NCBI GenBank assembly: GCA_000469685.2
Contig: LS997562.1
Coordinates: 16,400,325-16,464,324 of the forward strand
Direction: 5' to 3'
Length of the DNA: 64,000 nt
DNA from: Haemonchus contortus
Taxonomy: Eukaryota > Nematoda > Chromadorea > Rhabditida > Trichostrongylidae
This document shows positions 38,799-50,132 of the stretch, one piece after another. Within the stretch, counting starts at the first letter, position 1; every line of letters starts with the position of its first letter. Below the pieces are notes generated by a model. The model did not search any database, was not told the DNA's origin, and worked only from the letters and a program-made list of their open reading frames with translations. A program made the translations under genes and the position numbers.

Positions 38799-39671
38799 TA
38801 GACAGATAGAGTACCGTCCTTCCAGATCAGCAGAATAAGCTCATGAGAGGTAGATATCAGGCTGATCGAAACGTAGGACTTCGCAAATTCCCATACCAAA
38901 TACCAAACCCCTTGGCGCCTGTATTTGACACGATCCCGCTCCCCATCATTTATGTATTACCAAGCTTCCAAGCGTCAACTAAGCTAGTCAGAGCAAGATG
39001 ACAGCTACGTTTAGGTAGGGCTCTACGTTTGAAAATGCTGTTATGTGGTGCACGAGGGAGCAACCCACCATTTAGCTCCAGCTTATACCCGTTAATAAAA
39101 TCATCAAGATTACGTCGAATCCGGTGGCCCAATCTTCTACACAAATTCACCGCCTGGAGTCATTGACTGCCTATCTTTACGCGTTCAGAGCCGCTACCTA
39201 AGTATTGCTCCATCCAATTTGCTATCATAGAGCGCTCCAATGGTGGGGAAGAGAGGTGGGATGGGGGAAGTTTCCTTCAAACTAACGTACTTACTTTAAC
39301 TACCTTGCTCGCGCAACTGAGCATTATGGGCGGGTATTAGCATCAAACTGCCACTCTTACAGCGGGCTGACTGCATACAATTCTGTATGCATAACTCTCA
39401 TCTAACATACTCAAACTGGAAACGTGGGGAATTTCACCAAATAAGCGTCGCAAAACACTGAAGCACAGCAAGCACAAATGTCCATACAATACAAGGGTGG
39501 TTACATCAGTGGCTGACCAGTTGCTTATGAATTTGCACTTATGCACAACCGCGTTTAGAGGGTTTACGGCACTTTTGACTCTGGCCCCTGCCTCGAGTCC
39601 CCGCGAATTGTTGACTGTGTATATCAAAGCCACACAGTTCCGCTGAAAGCGCGAGCTTCCAAGTTTTACGA

Positions 39672-39956
39672 GACCTCGGGCGACCGGGGGACGTGCGATT
39701 CGTGCGATTCTGGGCGCGCGCGGCAAATTGCGCGGCGAAATTCGCGACGATTCAAACAACTCTGGCGCCTATTACTGGGGCACAAACTTGGAGTATAGTA
39801 CTTTACTAGGGTCGGACAATCCTACTAACCTACTTTACTACAAATTTGGGCCCCAATGGTGAACGCTGCAGTCGTCAAAATCGCACCAAATTTCGGCGCG
39901 CAATTTGCCGCGCGCACCCAGAATCGCACGAATCGCAACACACCCCGGGCGACCTC
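39672..39956. repeat. Inverted-repeat MITE (GC-rich arms)
   Basis: About 120-bp arms (GACCTCGGGCGACC..., GTGCGATTCGTGCGATTCTG, CGCGCGGCAAATTGCGCG) repeat in inverse order on the right, around an AT-rich centre. Same family as 41911-42250. Confidence 0.75.
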
Positions 39957-40019
39957 ATTCCTTCGCGCACTCGTCGTTACTGTCTATTTTGGATTTTTTT
40001 GTCGCGATCCATTCCACAT

Positions 40020-40230
40020 AACACATAACGCGAAATTTCGGTGGACCGGTCATATAATAAGACGAGATGTTGACAGATGGACAAGAAGAACAGTCGAGTG
40101 GACTCCCGCAGAATCTAAGGATCCGAGGGTAGGCCTGTTGCGAAATGGATGATGTGCTTGTCGATCATGTGAAAGAGCTGCGAAAGCAGCTGAACGGGTA
40201 ACGGAACTTCTCCCCTATCGCGGCATTCTC
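40020..40230 (+). pseudogene. RTE retrotransposon 3' fragment
   Basis: AKFRWTGHIIRRDVDRWTRR followed by TVEWTPAESKDPR, then after a frame change DDVLVDHVKELRKQL, corresponds to the C-terminal end of nematode RTE-type polyproteins. No RT domain is left. Confidence 0.6.
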
Positions 40231-40689
40231 CCTTGCGGCATGCGGCAAATGTCACTGCAATTACCGTACTCCCGCCAATCGATATTTTTCCTTGACTGGC
40301 TTGCTTTTTCATTGGATTTTATCGTTTTTTCTTCTGTTTCTTTTTAGTTTTCATGTTTATTAGTCTTGATTAGTTAAAATGACTCCTCCTATATAAACGA
40401 CGATCAATACCTCATTGAAATTGAAGGAAGCGACCAGTCAATTCAAATGATTAAAGGACTCCCTACCTTACAAATTGCGCGCTCCAATCTTCCATCGCAA
40501 TCCTGTGATAGGCGGTGGGTGCGGCGTGTGCGACGCCGTGTTAGGGGAGAAGTTCCCGGACCCCAGCTGAACGACTCCTCACATCTGAGACCACCGCGGA
40601 TGGCGATCGCGAAAGATAGAAACGAATAGTTTGTTGCTTATACTCGCACATGAATGAAGACGAGCCGTATAAGGTATAGGATAAGGTAT

Positions 40690-41095
40690 AAGGACCCACA
40701 AAGAGAGCCTAAGGGACACTGTCGGGTTGAAAAACGGTCAAGATAGATCGTAATAAAGGCAACCAGAACCGGCGTAGCCGACGAACACACCCACGGCGGA
40801 CGAGTTGTTAGTGTTGAAGAGCTGTAAAGGTTACACCGCAAAGGTTACACCTGGACCCACACCTTGCCCGCAGGCAGCGTATTGCAGCCAGCTCGTCCAA
40901 ATAACCATTCCAGCTTTTTGCAGCTCTTAACGTTCTTGTACGACCTATAGTTTTACTTCTTTTTCGATGCCTTATATCATTCTAGACACGCCGATTTTTG
41001 CGATTGGTTCGTCACTTTTACACAATTCTAAACAACCATTTCCATTTCTTGTACAGAACTGGATGACCCAAAATTGTTGTGAACTGTGCCTTTAA
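40690..41095. repeat. GGCACAGTTCAC-type MITE, copy 8 (left end lost)
   Basis: The right end TTGTGAACTGTGCCTTTAA is intact. The interior matches copy 4, and the left inverted repeat is absent. Confidence 0.6.
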
Positions 41096-41555
41096 GTATT
41101 TAGATCGTCGAGGTATCTTTTCATCCTCCTTTTCCCTTTACCTATATAATGATTCGTGTAAAAACATTGATGGGAGAGGGTGCACCGATTTACTGTATCG
41201 CACGTTCACGGGACGTTAAAACCTGATTTCTGTACCTCTCTTTCCCAACATTAGAGCAGAGAAGCAGGGGTGCACGAGCTCACTTGTGTTCAGAGACGGC
41301 TCTTAAAAAAGAAACGAGTATAATTTTTACCTAAACCTTAGAAGGGAAGGAGTACGAATGAGATGATTACTTCAAGCAAAGACCTGGGATGGTGCAAGAA
41401 CTGAGCATTCAAATGAACCAGCTATTCCAAAGCTCTTTCCCTTCTAAGTCCTTTCTTTGCCTAAAATGTTTTTATGGCAAAGAAAGGACACTACGAGCTT
41501 GCTAACCCGGCTAACCCTCCTTCATGCGCTCAATGTTGCAAAAAAGTGATGCCTC

Positions 41556-41860
41556 CTCCCCGGAGAACGTCCGTTGCGCGCGTCCTTCGAAAGTAGGTCA
41601 AGCCGCCTACTTAGCGGGCGCACCCCCTTGAGAATGACATTAGAGTGCCAGCAAGTGTCCGGTGAGCGGATGATGTGCATTTAACCATGTTATCTTCTCT
41701 TTGAGATCACTGCCGTGAACAAAGGGCAAATCGTATGCCGTACTGACAACCGCGACATCCGTCAAGTATCGCGGGCTGACCTGCCGCATGAGACGGCTGC
41801 GGCGTGACCTAGTTTCGACGGACGCACCCAACGGAACGCACCCCTTTTTATCGATTGCGT
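41556..41860 (+). repeat. Dispersed GC-rich repeat, copy B
   Basis: Second copy of the repeat at 19747-20110, same order and orientation, with small indels. It lies just left of the nested MITE pair. Confidence 0.65.
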
Positions 41861-41910
41861 GGTCTCGACAATTACTTTACTCATGGTTAAAAGGGAAGTT
41901 AGAAGGGAGG

Positions 41911-42250
41911 GAGCTGCGCGCGGCGAATTTTGCGGCGAAATTCGTGAAGATTCGAACGACTCTGACACCTATATTGGGGCACAAACTTGGGTACTATTCT
42001 GCTATTACACCCCCAGAACTATTCTACTGTTACACCCCCAGAACTATAGAAAATTAAAATTTTGAGTTTTTGGGGGTGTAACAGTAGAATAGTTCTGGGG
42101 TGTAATAGTAGAATAGTACCCAAACTTGAAGTAGAGTAGATTAGTATAATCAGGTGATCCTACTAATTTACTCTACTTCATATTTAGGCCCCAATAAATG
42201 GCCCTAAAGTCGTCAGAATTGCTATGAATTTTGCCGCGCGCATCTTCGGA
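41911..42250. repeat. Inverted-repeat MITE (GC-rich arms), interrupted
   Basis: The arms GCGCGCGGCGAATTTTGCGG and its inverse near 42225-42245 match the element at 39672-39956, including the shared centre (GGCACAAACTTG and AGGATCCTACTAATTTACT-like text). It is split by the 131-bp foldback. Confidence 0.65.
41990..42120. mobile_element. 131-bp foldback MITE nested in another MITE
   Basis: GGTACTATTCT...AGAATAGTACC with arms of about 50 bp that each contain two copies of a TACACCCC(C)AGAACTATTCTA unit. The loop is short and AT-rich. It is flanked by a perfect 8-bp repeat CAAACTTG (41982-41989 and 42121-42128), as expected of hAT-like elements. It sits in the centre of a second inverted-repeat element. 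Confidence 0.8.
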
Positions 42251-42527
42251 CGCACGTAAGTTCCGTCCCCCGTAAAAATTTTGCCCACGCCGACGTCTAA
42301 GTTGTGGTGTCTGTGATTCCTCGCGCCCACTACGCACTTGTTTCGCGGCCGTATTACGGTAAGAATTTGACTAAAGAAAATGTTTCCGTTTTGTTTGTAT
42401 GGTCACATCGAAGAACATCTAAAATTAACTTAAATGTAGCCGTTAAAGACTCTTTTTTTGTTCCACTAGCTCCCATTTTTCCGTGTTCATCGTCACTGGC
42501 TTCGTTATTTGCAGTGTTTACTATATT

Positions 42528-43968
42528 ACTGTCGCCTAAACCTACACCCTGAAGAAACGCCGGGCGAGTTTTTTGGCAAGATGCCCACGGTTTGAATGTA
42601 GTTCGTTGCGGGATCCACGCCATCATTCTTCACTGTGGCTTCATTTTGGCGCTTCGCATGAATTGCTATTGGAAGAAATGATATCAAACGTGCCCGCACC
42701 CATGAAAGATCCGAATTTAAAGGAAAAGATGGCAATGCACGTTGTTCAAAGAGGTTATATGGCATTTTGGGAGGGAACTTTCGAAAAGAAGGGTCGAACC
42801 GTCGAAAGAGGAGAGTTTTACGAAGAACCTTTCTCGAAGAATGTGGAAACGGGGATCCGGAACGGCAAATATTTCCATTTCAGTCCGAATTTCACTCAGC
42901 AGTTCTTTTCTTTGGACAGTAGTGATACATTTACTGGAGAGCTGGACTGTTATCGTGAGCTTTTGTGCCTCCTCTTTCCAAGATGTCATAAAAGCTGTAA
43001 CCTAGAACGGTTTTCCAACGGTTCACTGTGTATATAGCCACAATACATTGATTACGATTGCATTACACTAACACTAATAACCCAACCAGTAAGATTAAGC
43101 AACCATAAAACGTTTGATTGAAATGGGGTGATGTTCGAAATCAAGACTACGTCACGGGAAAAGGCTCATCGGTAAAAATAGACTAAAAGACAGATATCAA
43201 TTACAACCTTACTCTTTTTAAACGACTTCTTAAATAATTGAAAATGACGTGCATGTTTTCTTTTGATCTAATTTGCATGGTGCATGGTTTGATCATGGTT
43301 TAAATGCGGTTCGAAGCGAAATGGCACTCTTTTTGGAAGTTCTTTTCTCTATGCGATTTGATGCCATTTTCTGAAAGCCTCCCATAGTTATTAGGTTGAA
43401 AAGGGAAGTGGAGCGCAGGATACCGTTTAGCAACATGCCAGGTAATGAACATTCATTCGTGACCGCAGTGTATTTGAAAGCCATTTTGAGCCAGTACAAT
43501 GTCTTGTGAGACGAAGCGGTGTACTCCTGCCTTTCGCCTTTTTGTGGTGACCTAGGACTAGCTGATCCTAAAACAACGTCATTTTCTCCGAGGGAAGCAC
43601 TAAGAATGCAAATCTTGGTTCTCCCTACTTCTTCATGTTGCCAGGTGCCAGCGATTCAGAGGAGGTTTCTACTCGGTAAAAAGCCAATATTCCTTAACAG
43701 AACGACAGCTTACCTTTCAAACAACGTATATTGCCATCTTTTCCCTTAATTTCGGATATCTCATGGGTGCGGACACCCTTAACATCATTTCTTCGAACAG
43801 CAATTCCTAAGTAGAGCCAAAATGAAACGAGAGTAGAGTCGATAGCGTGGATCCCGCAACGAATTGCTTGATTCACAAGCCATATAGTTGACAAATGTCC
43901 AAAAACTTGACAAATGTCTCGCGACAACTCGCCCGGCGTTTCTTCGGGGTGTAGGTTTAGGCGACAGT
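42528..43968 (+). mobile_element. Mutator-like element copy 1 (1441 bp, non-autonomous)
   Basis: The ends are ACTGTCGCCTAAACCTACAC and its inverse, GGTGTAGGTTTAGGCGACAGT. Imperfect terminal inverted repeats extend about 230 bp inward (both ends share GTTGCGGGATCCACGC and CCGCACCCATGA). Flanking 9-bp direct repeats TACTATATT are at 42519-42527 and 43969-43977. Long inverted repeats with 9-bp duplications are characteristic of Mutator-like elements. The interior has an open stretch (about 42690-43035: GRTVERGEFYEEPFSKNVET) without a recognisable transposase, so the copy is probably non-autonomous. Confidence 0.8.
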
Positions 43969-43977
43969 TACTATATT

Positions 43978-43995
43978 TACTTTTACGATTCAGAA
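43978..43995 (+). promoter_or_regulatory. Probable trans-splice acceptor of the unknown gene
   Basis: A pyrimidine/AT-rich tract ending in GATTCAG at 43987-43993 is followed by AA and the ATG at 43996. An AG acceptor this close to a start codon with no coding exon before it fits a spliced-leader addition site. The tract begins directly at the right target duplication of the neighbouring 1.44-kb element. Confidence 0.5.
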
Positions 43996-46900
43996 ATGTC
44001 AGAGGACATTCAAAGTAAATTCTATGGCCCAACTTTCGACGCATTACGGGAGTTTTCGAAAAGAAAAGAGGATTCCTTGTTAAATGTGGTACGTTTGTAC
44101 TATTGTTTTTCTCCGAAATTAGTTGTGTTAGAGTTTGTTGGAGGTTCAGAATTAAGCAGGAGTACACTTGCTGAACTTCATTTATAAACTTGAGCCAAGG
44201 TGTAGTAGCTTTCCCTTCTAGAAACTCTGGTGCACTCCATGCAAATATTAGAACAAATCTGAGCAAAAAAGGTGCTAGATGGCATTTATGATCAGAACTC
44301 TCTCCTGACTGAAACGGCTCCTATAAGTGTTTGGAGAGACAAAAAACTGGCATTAGATCAGAACTTTTGGAGAAACACAGTACCCCTTAGAATTATGTAA
44401 ATGAAAACACAACGAAATTTGTTGGCGTTCGGTCGGCGTTTTACTAGGAAAGAGTATTTCAAGTTTTCTCACCGTACTTATCAACCTGGAGTGAATTTAG
44501 TTCAAGCGTAACACTCTCTTTGGTGGTTGAAAAAAATTTGAGAAGCAACAGATGGAAATATGTGTGAAGCTCGGTGTATGCGAAACCTCAAGAAGTTTTG
44601 TGACTTATCTGTGATTTGCGGTTATGTATAAGCAGCAGTTCAAAATTTTGGTTTTGGTGTGATCAGAATGCCGCGTTTTCCCCAGTTACAGAAGAGTTAG
44701 AGTAGAATGAGTATAACGCTTAGGATTAGATTTTGCTAGTGATGGTGCTAAAAAGGCTCTGTTTTTCATCCTTACTGTGACTGTCGCCTAAACCTACACC
44801 CTGAAGAAACGCCGGGCGAGTTTTTTGGCAAGCTGCCCACGGTTTGAATGTAGTTCGTTGCGGGACCAACGCTATCATTCCTTTACTGTGGCTTCATTTT
44901 GGCGCTTCGCATGAATTGCTATTGAAAGAAATGATATTAAGCGTGCCCGCACCCATGAGAGATCCGAATTTAAAGGAAAAGATGACAATATACGTTGTTT
45001 AAAGAGGTTATATGGCATTTTTGGAGGAAAGATTCAAAAAGAAGGGCCGAACCGTCGAAAGAGGAGAGCTTTACGAAGAACCTTTCTCGATGAATGTGGA
45101 AACGGGTATCCGGAACGGCAAATATTTCCATTTCAGTCCAAATTTCACTCAGCGGTTCTTTTCTTTGGACAGCAGTGATACATTTACTGTAGAGTAGGAC
45201 TATTATCGTGCAGTTTTGTGCCTACTCCTTCCAAGATGTCATATAACCTGTAACCTAAAACGGTTCACTGTGTAGATAGCCACCATGCATTGATTACGAT
45301 TGCATTACACTAACACTAATAATCCAACCAGTAAGATTAAGCGATCATAAAACGTTTGATTGAAATGGAGTGAAATGGTCGCAATCAAGACTGCGTAACG
45401 GGAAATGGCTCATCAGTAAAAATAGACTAAAAGACATATCAATTACAACCTTACTCATTTTAAACAGCCTCCTAAACAATTGAAAATGACGAGCATGTTT
45501 CCTTTTGATCCAATGGTATAACTTCGTTTAAATGCGGTTTGAAGCGAAATGGCACTCTTCTTGGAAGTTCTTTTCTCTATGCGATTTGATGCCATTTCCT
45601 GAAAGCCTCGCATAGTAATTAGGTTGAAAAGGGAAGTGGAGCGCACGATACCGGTTAGCAACATGCCAGGTAATGAACATTCATTCGTGACCGCAGTGTT
45701 TTTGAAAACCATTTTGATCCAATACAATGTCTTGTGAGGCGAAGCGGTGTGCTCCCGCCTTCCGCCTTTTTGTGGTGACCTAGGACTACATTTGTTCCAA
45801 TTATACTATGCTGATCCTAAATCAATGTCATTTTCTTCGAGGGAAGCAGTAAGAATGCAAAACTTGGTTCTCCCTACTTCTTCATGTTGTCAGGTGCCAG
45901 TGATTTAGAGGAGGTTTCTACTCAAAAAAAAAGCCAATATTCCTTATCAAAACGACAGCTTACCTTTCAAACAACGTATATTGTCATCTTTTTCCTCAAT
46001 TTCGGATATCTAATGAGTGCGGACAGTCTTAATATAATTTCTTCGAACAACAATTCATAAGTAGAGCCAAAATGAAACGAAAGTCGAGTCGATAGCGTGG
46101 GTCCCGCAACGAGTTGCTTGATTCACAAGCCACATAGTTGACAAATGTTCGAAAATTTGACAAATGTCTCGCGACAACTCGCCCGGCGTTTCTTCGGGGT
46201 GTAGGTTTAGGCGACAGTCTTACTGTGCAGTATTTAAGAAGGATTGAATTTAGAGCCAGACATGCAAAATATGTTTAATGGGAAGAAATCCTTTTGAAGA
46301 ATGGCACGTCGTTTTCTCAATCAAAAAATGAGAAAGTGAGCTTCGTAAGCTTGAGAACCGAAATCGGAGAGATAGATGCCTTGGTTAACCAACCAGGTGA
46401 ACCAGGCTCCCATCCCTCGGGGTCTGCTAGCCGGTACCACCCTTGTCTGAGGGGATAACACCACTGACTTCTTCATCATCTGGTCACCGCAACTCTTTGT
46501 ATAAGTCATATACGGTAGCGCCACTATTCTGATTCGAAGTTTAGTGCTGGAGCAGTACCCAAAAGCGGATTTCTTAACACTAGATGACTATTTTCTATCT
46601 TCTGTGTGCATTTTTGATACGGTTACGCAAGGTAACTTCTCGTAACAATTTTGCTTCCTGGATTTGGTAGTATGGCTGCGCATGGGTACAATTTAAATTG
46701 GAGTCTGCTGAAGCTCCTTATTCTTAAAATAGGTAGGTGGCAGAAGAAAGTAAATGTATAATGCAGTATTTCTTTCGCTGTGAAAATCCTTGTACATAAA
46801 CGATAGTATTCTGGAATAACTCAGTTGCTTTCTTTTTAGGTTCTCACTCGATCAGCAGCTGAGTTGGCTGCCATCGTCGTTGGCAGTTCCGTCTACGAAG

Positions 46901-49272
46901 TATACGTCGATCTTCCTGAATGTAGACTTGTAAGTAGTATTCAAAAATCGATACTGCGGCACAAAAAATTTTCTATTTTTTGAATAAGTGTTTTCAATAA
47001 GAGGCAAGTGAGCTAAAATGTACGCGTACCGCCTTTACTTTCAGTTACTGAATGCAATGGAAACATTGAAGAGAAGGCAGTCAGTAGCCGATAATTTGAA
47101 GCTGTTGACTTGGTTGAATAAGAACCTACCGACGAAAAAGTAAGTAATGATTGCTATAGAAGTGTAAAGGTTGAAGTAGTTGATTGGAGACAGAATGGTA
47201 GTTTTTTCGTTTCTTGAGGGGTTTTTTGAATTTCGTTTTGCGTTTAGGGTTATTCGCTTTCCTTGGTCCTCTTTTTATCGCTCACATTAAGAATGTTTTC
47301 TTTCAGCCATCTTTTTTCACTTGCACTCGTTTTTTTGCTCCGCTCCGCTTTTTCGTTCTTTTTTTGTTACTTTTTTTGTTCACAACTACCCAACTCTTTG
47401 TTTTTATTCAAGCTTTTTATCCATATTTGAATAAATGTTTCAGAGTATCACCGAACGGTAAGGAGCATGTCATGCAGTTGATAGACATGAGACTGTTCCT
47501 GAGTCGCTGTGCCTTCACAAATTTACCAAACGCTGTGTTCAAGCCGTTCGTACCGATTGTGAAAAATTTCCTTGTTGCTAAGCTACTTCGTCTAAGACAC
47601 AGAGGCAGGCTGTATACAGGTCCACCGCCGTTCCCGGCTGAGAATCAATTGCGTGAGTGTCTTGGCTTTGCTTAAGTTAATTCATTTTATATTTGTGAGC
47701 ACTATGTAGTCTTTTGAACTTTTAAAGTTTCTTTTCGCAACAACAGTGAGGCGTGTCACATTAAATCGCTTGTTCAGCTTCAATAGTTAATGCCATTGGG
47801 CCAATGGATCAATTAGCACGCAGTTATCCGCACTTGGCTCGCTTGAAGCGTGAGATGGTCGCCAATATAACACAATTTACCATCACTTATTGCTTGGACT
47901 GGGTTTGGTAATAATTCTTTTACAGTAATTTTATGAACTTGTTGGGAGTGGCTGATAATTGAGTTCTTTCCAAAACGATTTCATTTAGCGAATTGCTCAC
48001 AATAAAAAGTGATAGCAAAGGATACGTCAGATTCGGCTATCCTATAATGAAAGTGGAGCCAGATTGGGTGAGGCTTTTTTTCATGGAAGCTCTTTATAGG
48101 ATTGCCTTTAATTTATGAGCTCAATGTCAATGATCTTAAACTTTGTTTACCATGTAAATACGTACTTTCATCTCGGTTTGATAGCATTTGCTAGTTTTTC
48201 CGTTTTTCTGAATGTCCGTACATCAAGTGGTAAGAAGTTGTTTTGGTAGGAATGATCATCAACTCATTCGAATCCGGACAAATCAGGGGGACCACAGTTC
48301 TGAGAGAATCTGGGCTTTTGCTAATGCAATCTTGATTTTAGTATCGGGCCTCCAACTCTTGGCTAAGCGCGTCAACAGATTTGACAGCAACTTAAAATTT
48401 AGTTTAATATGAATTTAATACACTCCCTGGAGGAAAGGGCTATGAAAAGGTCATGAGTTTTGAACGTGGTATTGTGTATTGTGGCTCATCAAATTCAAGA
48501 TTATTGCGGGGCTTAAGGCTCAAGTGTCCGGCTTATGATGCACATTGGAACTTCTAGCCTCTATCCGGTGATTGATGTGTCTTTTTCCCAAACCAATACA
48601 AGACGGTAAATTTTTTTCGTATGAAAGAGGCAGTCCCCGCTGGACAGACCGAGAATCAACACGATCACCCGCAGCTTGTGGTCCTGTGAGTGATCTCGTT
48701 ATATCAACTCGCAAACAAGGACTTAGCAACAAATGATACTGTTCAGTTTGCTTAGGATTATGAGTAGTACCACTAACTCTTAGCTCACAGTACTTTATAA
48801 TCAAGGGACGTTTTGCGGATGGGCAGACGAACCGTCAACCTACAAACCGTCATAGAAAATTATCATCGTAGATATGCAAAAAGATATTCGAATAGTATCA
48901 AAATAAGCAATCACCTTGTTAGCGTATTATTATTTTACTTTGAGGCTATCCATAGGTTTTTTAGATACGCATTCCTTTCAGAAAGATACAGAAGATGGTC
49001 CTCTCGAAGGGCCGTCGTCGATGGATGAGGATTTGTACCGTGATGAGCAGAAACCAGAGTATCCATCATTGTCCCCAGCGGAGAAGATGACCGTCTCTCG
49101 CAAGGATCGCAACGGTTTACGGGAGCCTCCTGAACAATCGGCTATTCATGACGAGTGGAGTGATATGTTGAATATGGCAATGTCTGACCCAGATCTTCCA
49201 AAGCGCTACAAAACTATGATCCAACGTTTGGTCGCAAGTAACAGAGAATTGAGAACGTTATTGATTCGATGA
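43996..49272 (+). CDS. Complete seven-exon gene, unknown 325-aa protein
   Basis: Exons read by eye: 43996-44088, 46840-46929, 47045-47139, 47444-47652, 47787-47907, 47989-48067 and 48982-49272 (stop TGA). All six junctions keep the reading frame, every intron starts GT and ends AG, and the acceptors are nematode-like (TTTTAG, TTTCAG). The ATG lies 2 nt after a GATTCAG acceptor, as expected for a trans-spliced first exon. The protein starts MSEDIQSKFYGPTFDALREF. Its middle is helix-rich and basic, with LKLLTWLNKNLP, a stretch around MQLIDMRLFLSRC and GPMDQLARSYPHLARLKREM. The last exon is charged and Ser/Pro-rich, then ends in a short helix (KRYKTMIQRLVASNRELRTLL). I do not recognise the family and propose no function. 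No signal peptide or clear membrane segment is seen. TERT follows on the same strand about 620 bp downstream. Intron 1 (2.75 kb) contains a complete Mutator-like element. Confidence 0.8.
44780..46218 (+). mobile_element. Mutator-like element copy 2 (1439 bp)
   Basis: Same orientation, ends and interior as copy 1, with small indels and substitutions (for example GRTVERGELYEEPFSMNVET). Flanking 9-bp repeats CTTACTGTG are at 44771-44779 and 46219-46227, different from those of copy 1, so it inserted independently. The open stretch shared with copy 1 is cut by a stop near 45001 and another at 45195. It lies inside intron 1 of the unknown 325-aa gene. Confidence 0.8.
46355..46545 (+). repeat. tRNA-derived SINE family 1, partial copy
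   Basis: CCATCCCTCGGGGTCTGCTA, TGTCTGAGGGGATAACACC and ATCTGGTCACCGCAACTC are the plus-strand body. It lies in intron 1 of the 325-aa gene, right of the Mutator-like copy. Confidence 0.55.
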
Positions 49273-49895
49273 ATATCAGCGGTATTGATAATTACGAGTT
49301 TATGTTTGTCTGCAAAGAAATCCTGATCAGTTCTTTGGTCAAAAGCAACAGCTCCTCTTTGTCTCGCTCATAACTGTTGGCTGCAGTGTTCGCTCAGCTG
49401 TTGCCACGATTTTGCTTTCCAATAACAATAAGCTCGAAACTTCGAGTACTTGCCGGTCCAGTGCGACCTCGGGGTAAGCATTAGTGGCCTGCTAAGGTTA
49501 TAATCAGACAGTTATCGCTCCCACGGATCCTAAATTGATCTCTTTCAGCCCCGTTCGTTTGAACCTAAGAATTGTTCGCTAGCAACTTTTTTCTCATTAG
49601 TATTGAACTGTTGCTTTTGTCTCATCTTCAAGCATTTCTCACATCAAACAGGTCATACCTTCCATAGCTCCCAATTCTTTCGTTGACTTGGAGTCAAGAG
49701 TCAACTATAAAGTCAGAAGGGTTTGATAAGGTGGTAAATCATTGGTCTTGGGTTTCTTAGAATGAGGTACCTTTGTTGATCTATAATACATATATAGAAG
49801 ATGTTGTTAAAGTTCTTCCGATTTTTAATTTGAGATGGTTATGCATTCCTTTCTCATGCATTGTGTTAAAATTTAACAAAAATTATGTACAGACA

Positions 49896-50132
49896 ATGAG
49901 GATTTGTAACTCGTGTATTGTAGATGTAGTCTATAAATTTATCGCATTTGTGTTATCTAAAATCCGCAATGTACATTGGCATTTCTATTTGTTTCAGCGA
50001 GCATTGATTTTGTTGTTCTTAATAACTTCCTGTTTATACTCGGGAGAGTACTTACCTGACAGCGCCTTTTATAGTCTCACAAAGATCAGGATGTGGGCAG
50101 AAGGGTATCACGAAAAACGGGACTTGTGTGCG
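49896..50132 (+). CDS. TERT putative first exon
   Basis: The ATG follows a possible acceptor (GTACAG ends at 49892). The exon ends at a GTGAG donor in phase 0. Hydrophobic segment [18 protein letters not shown] resembles the end of the TERT N-terminal domain. A second good acceptor (TTTCAG ending 49997) means the true exon could start at 49998 instead. Confidence 0.45.

Noticed and set aside
43694..44266. 190-codon minus-strand ORF
   Set aside because: It crosses the right inverted repeat of the Mutator-like element and the first exon of the plus-strand gene, so it is an antisense artefact.
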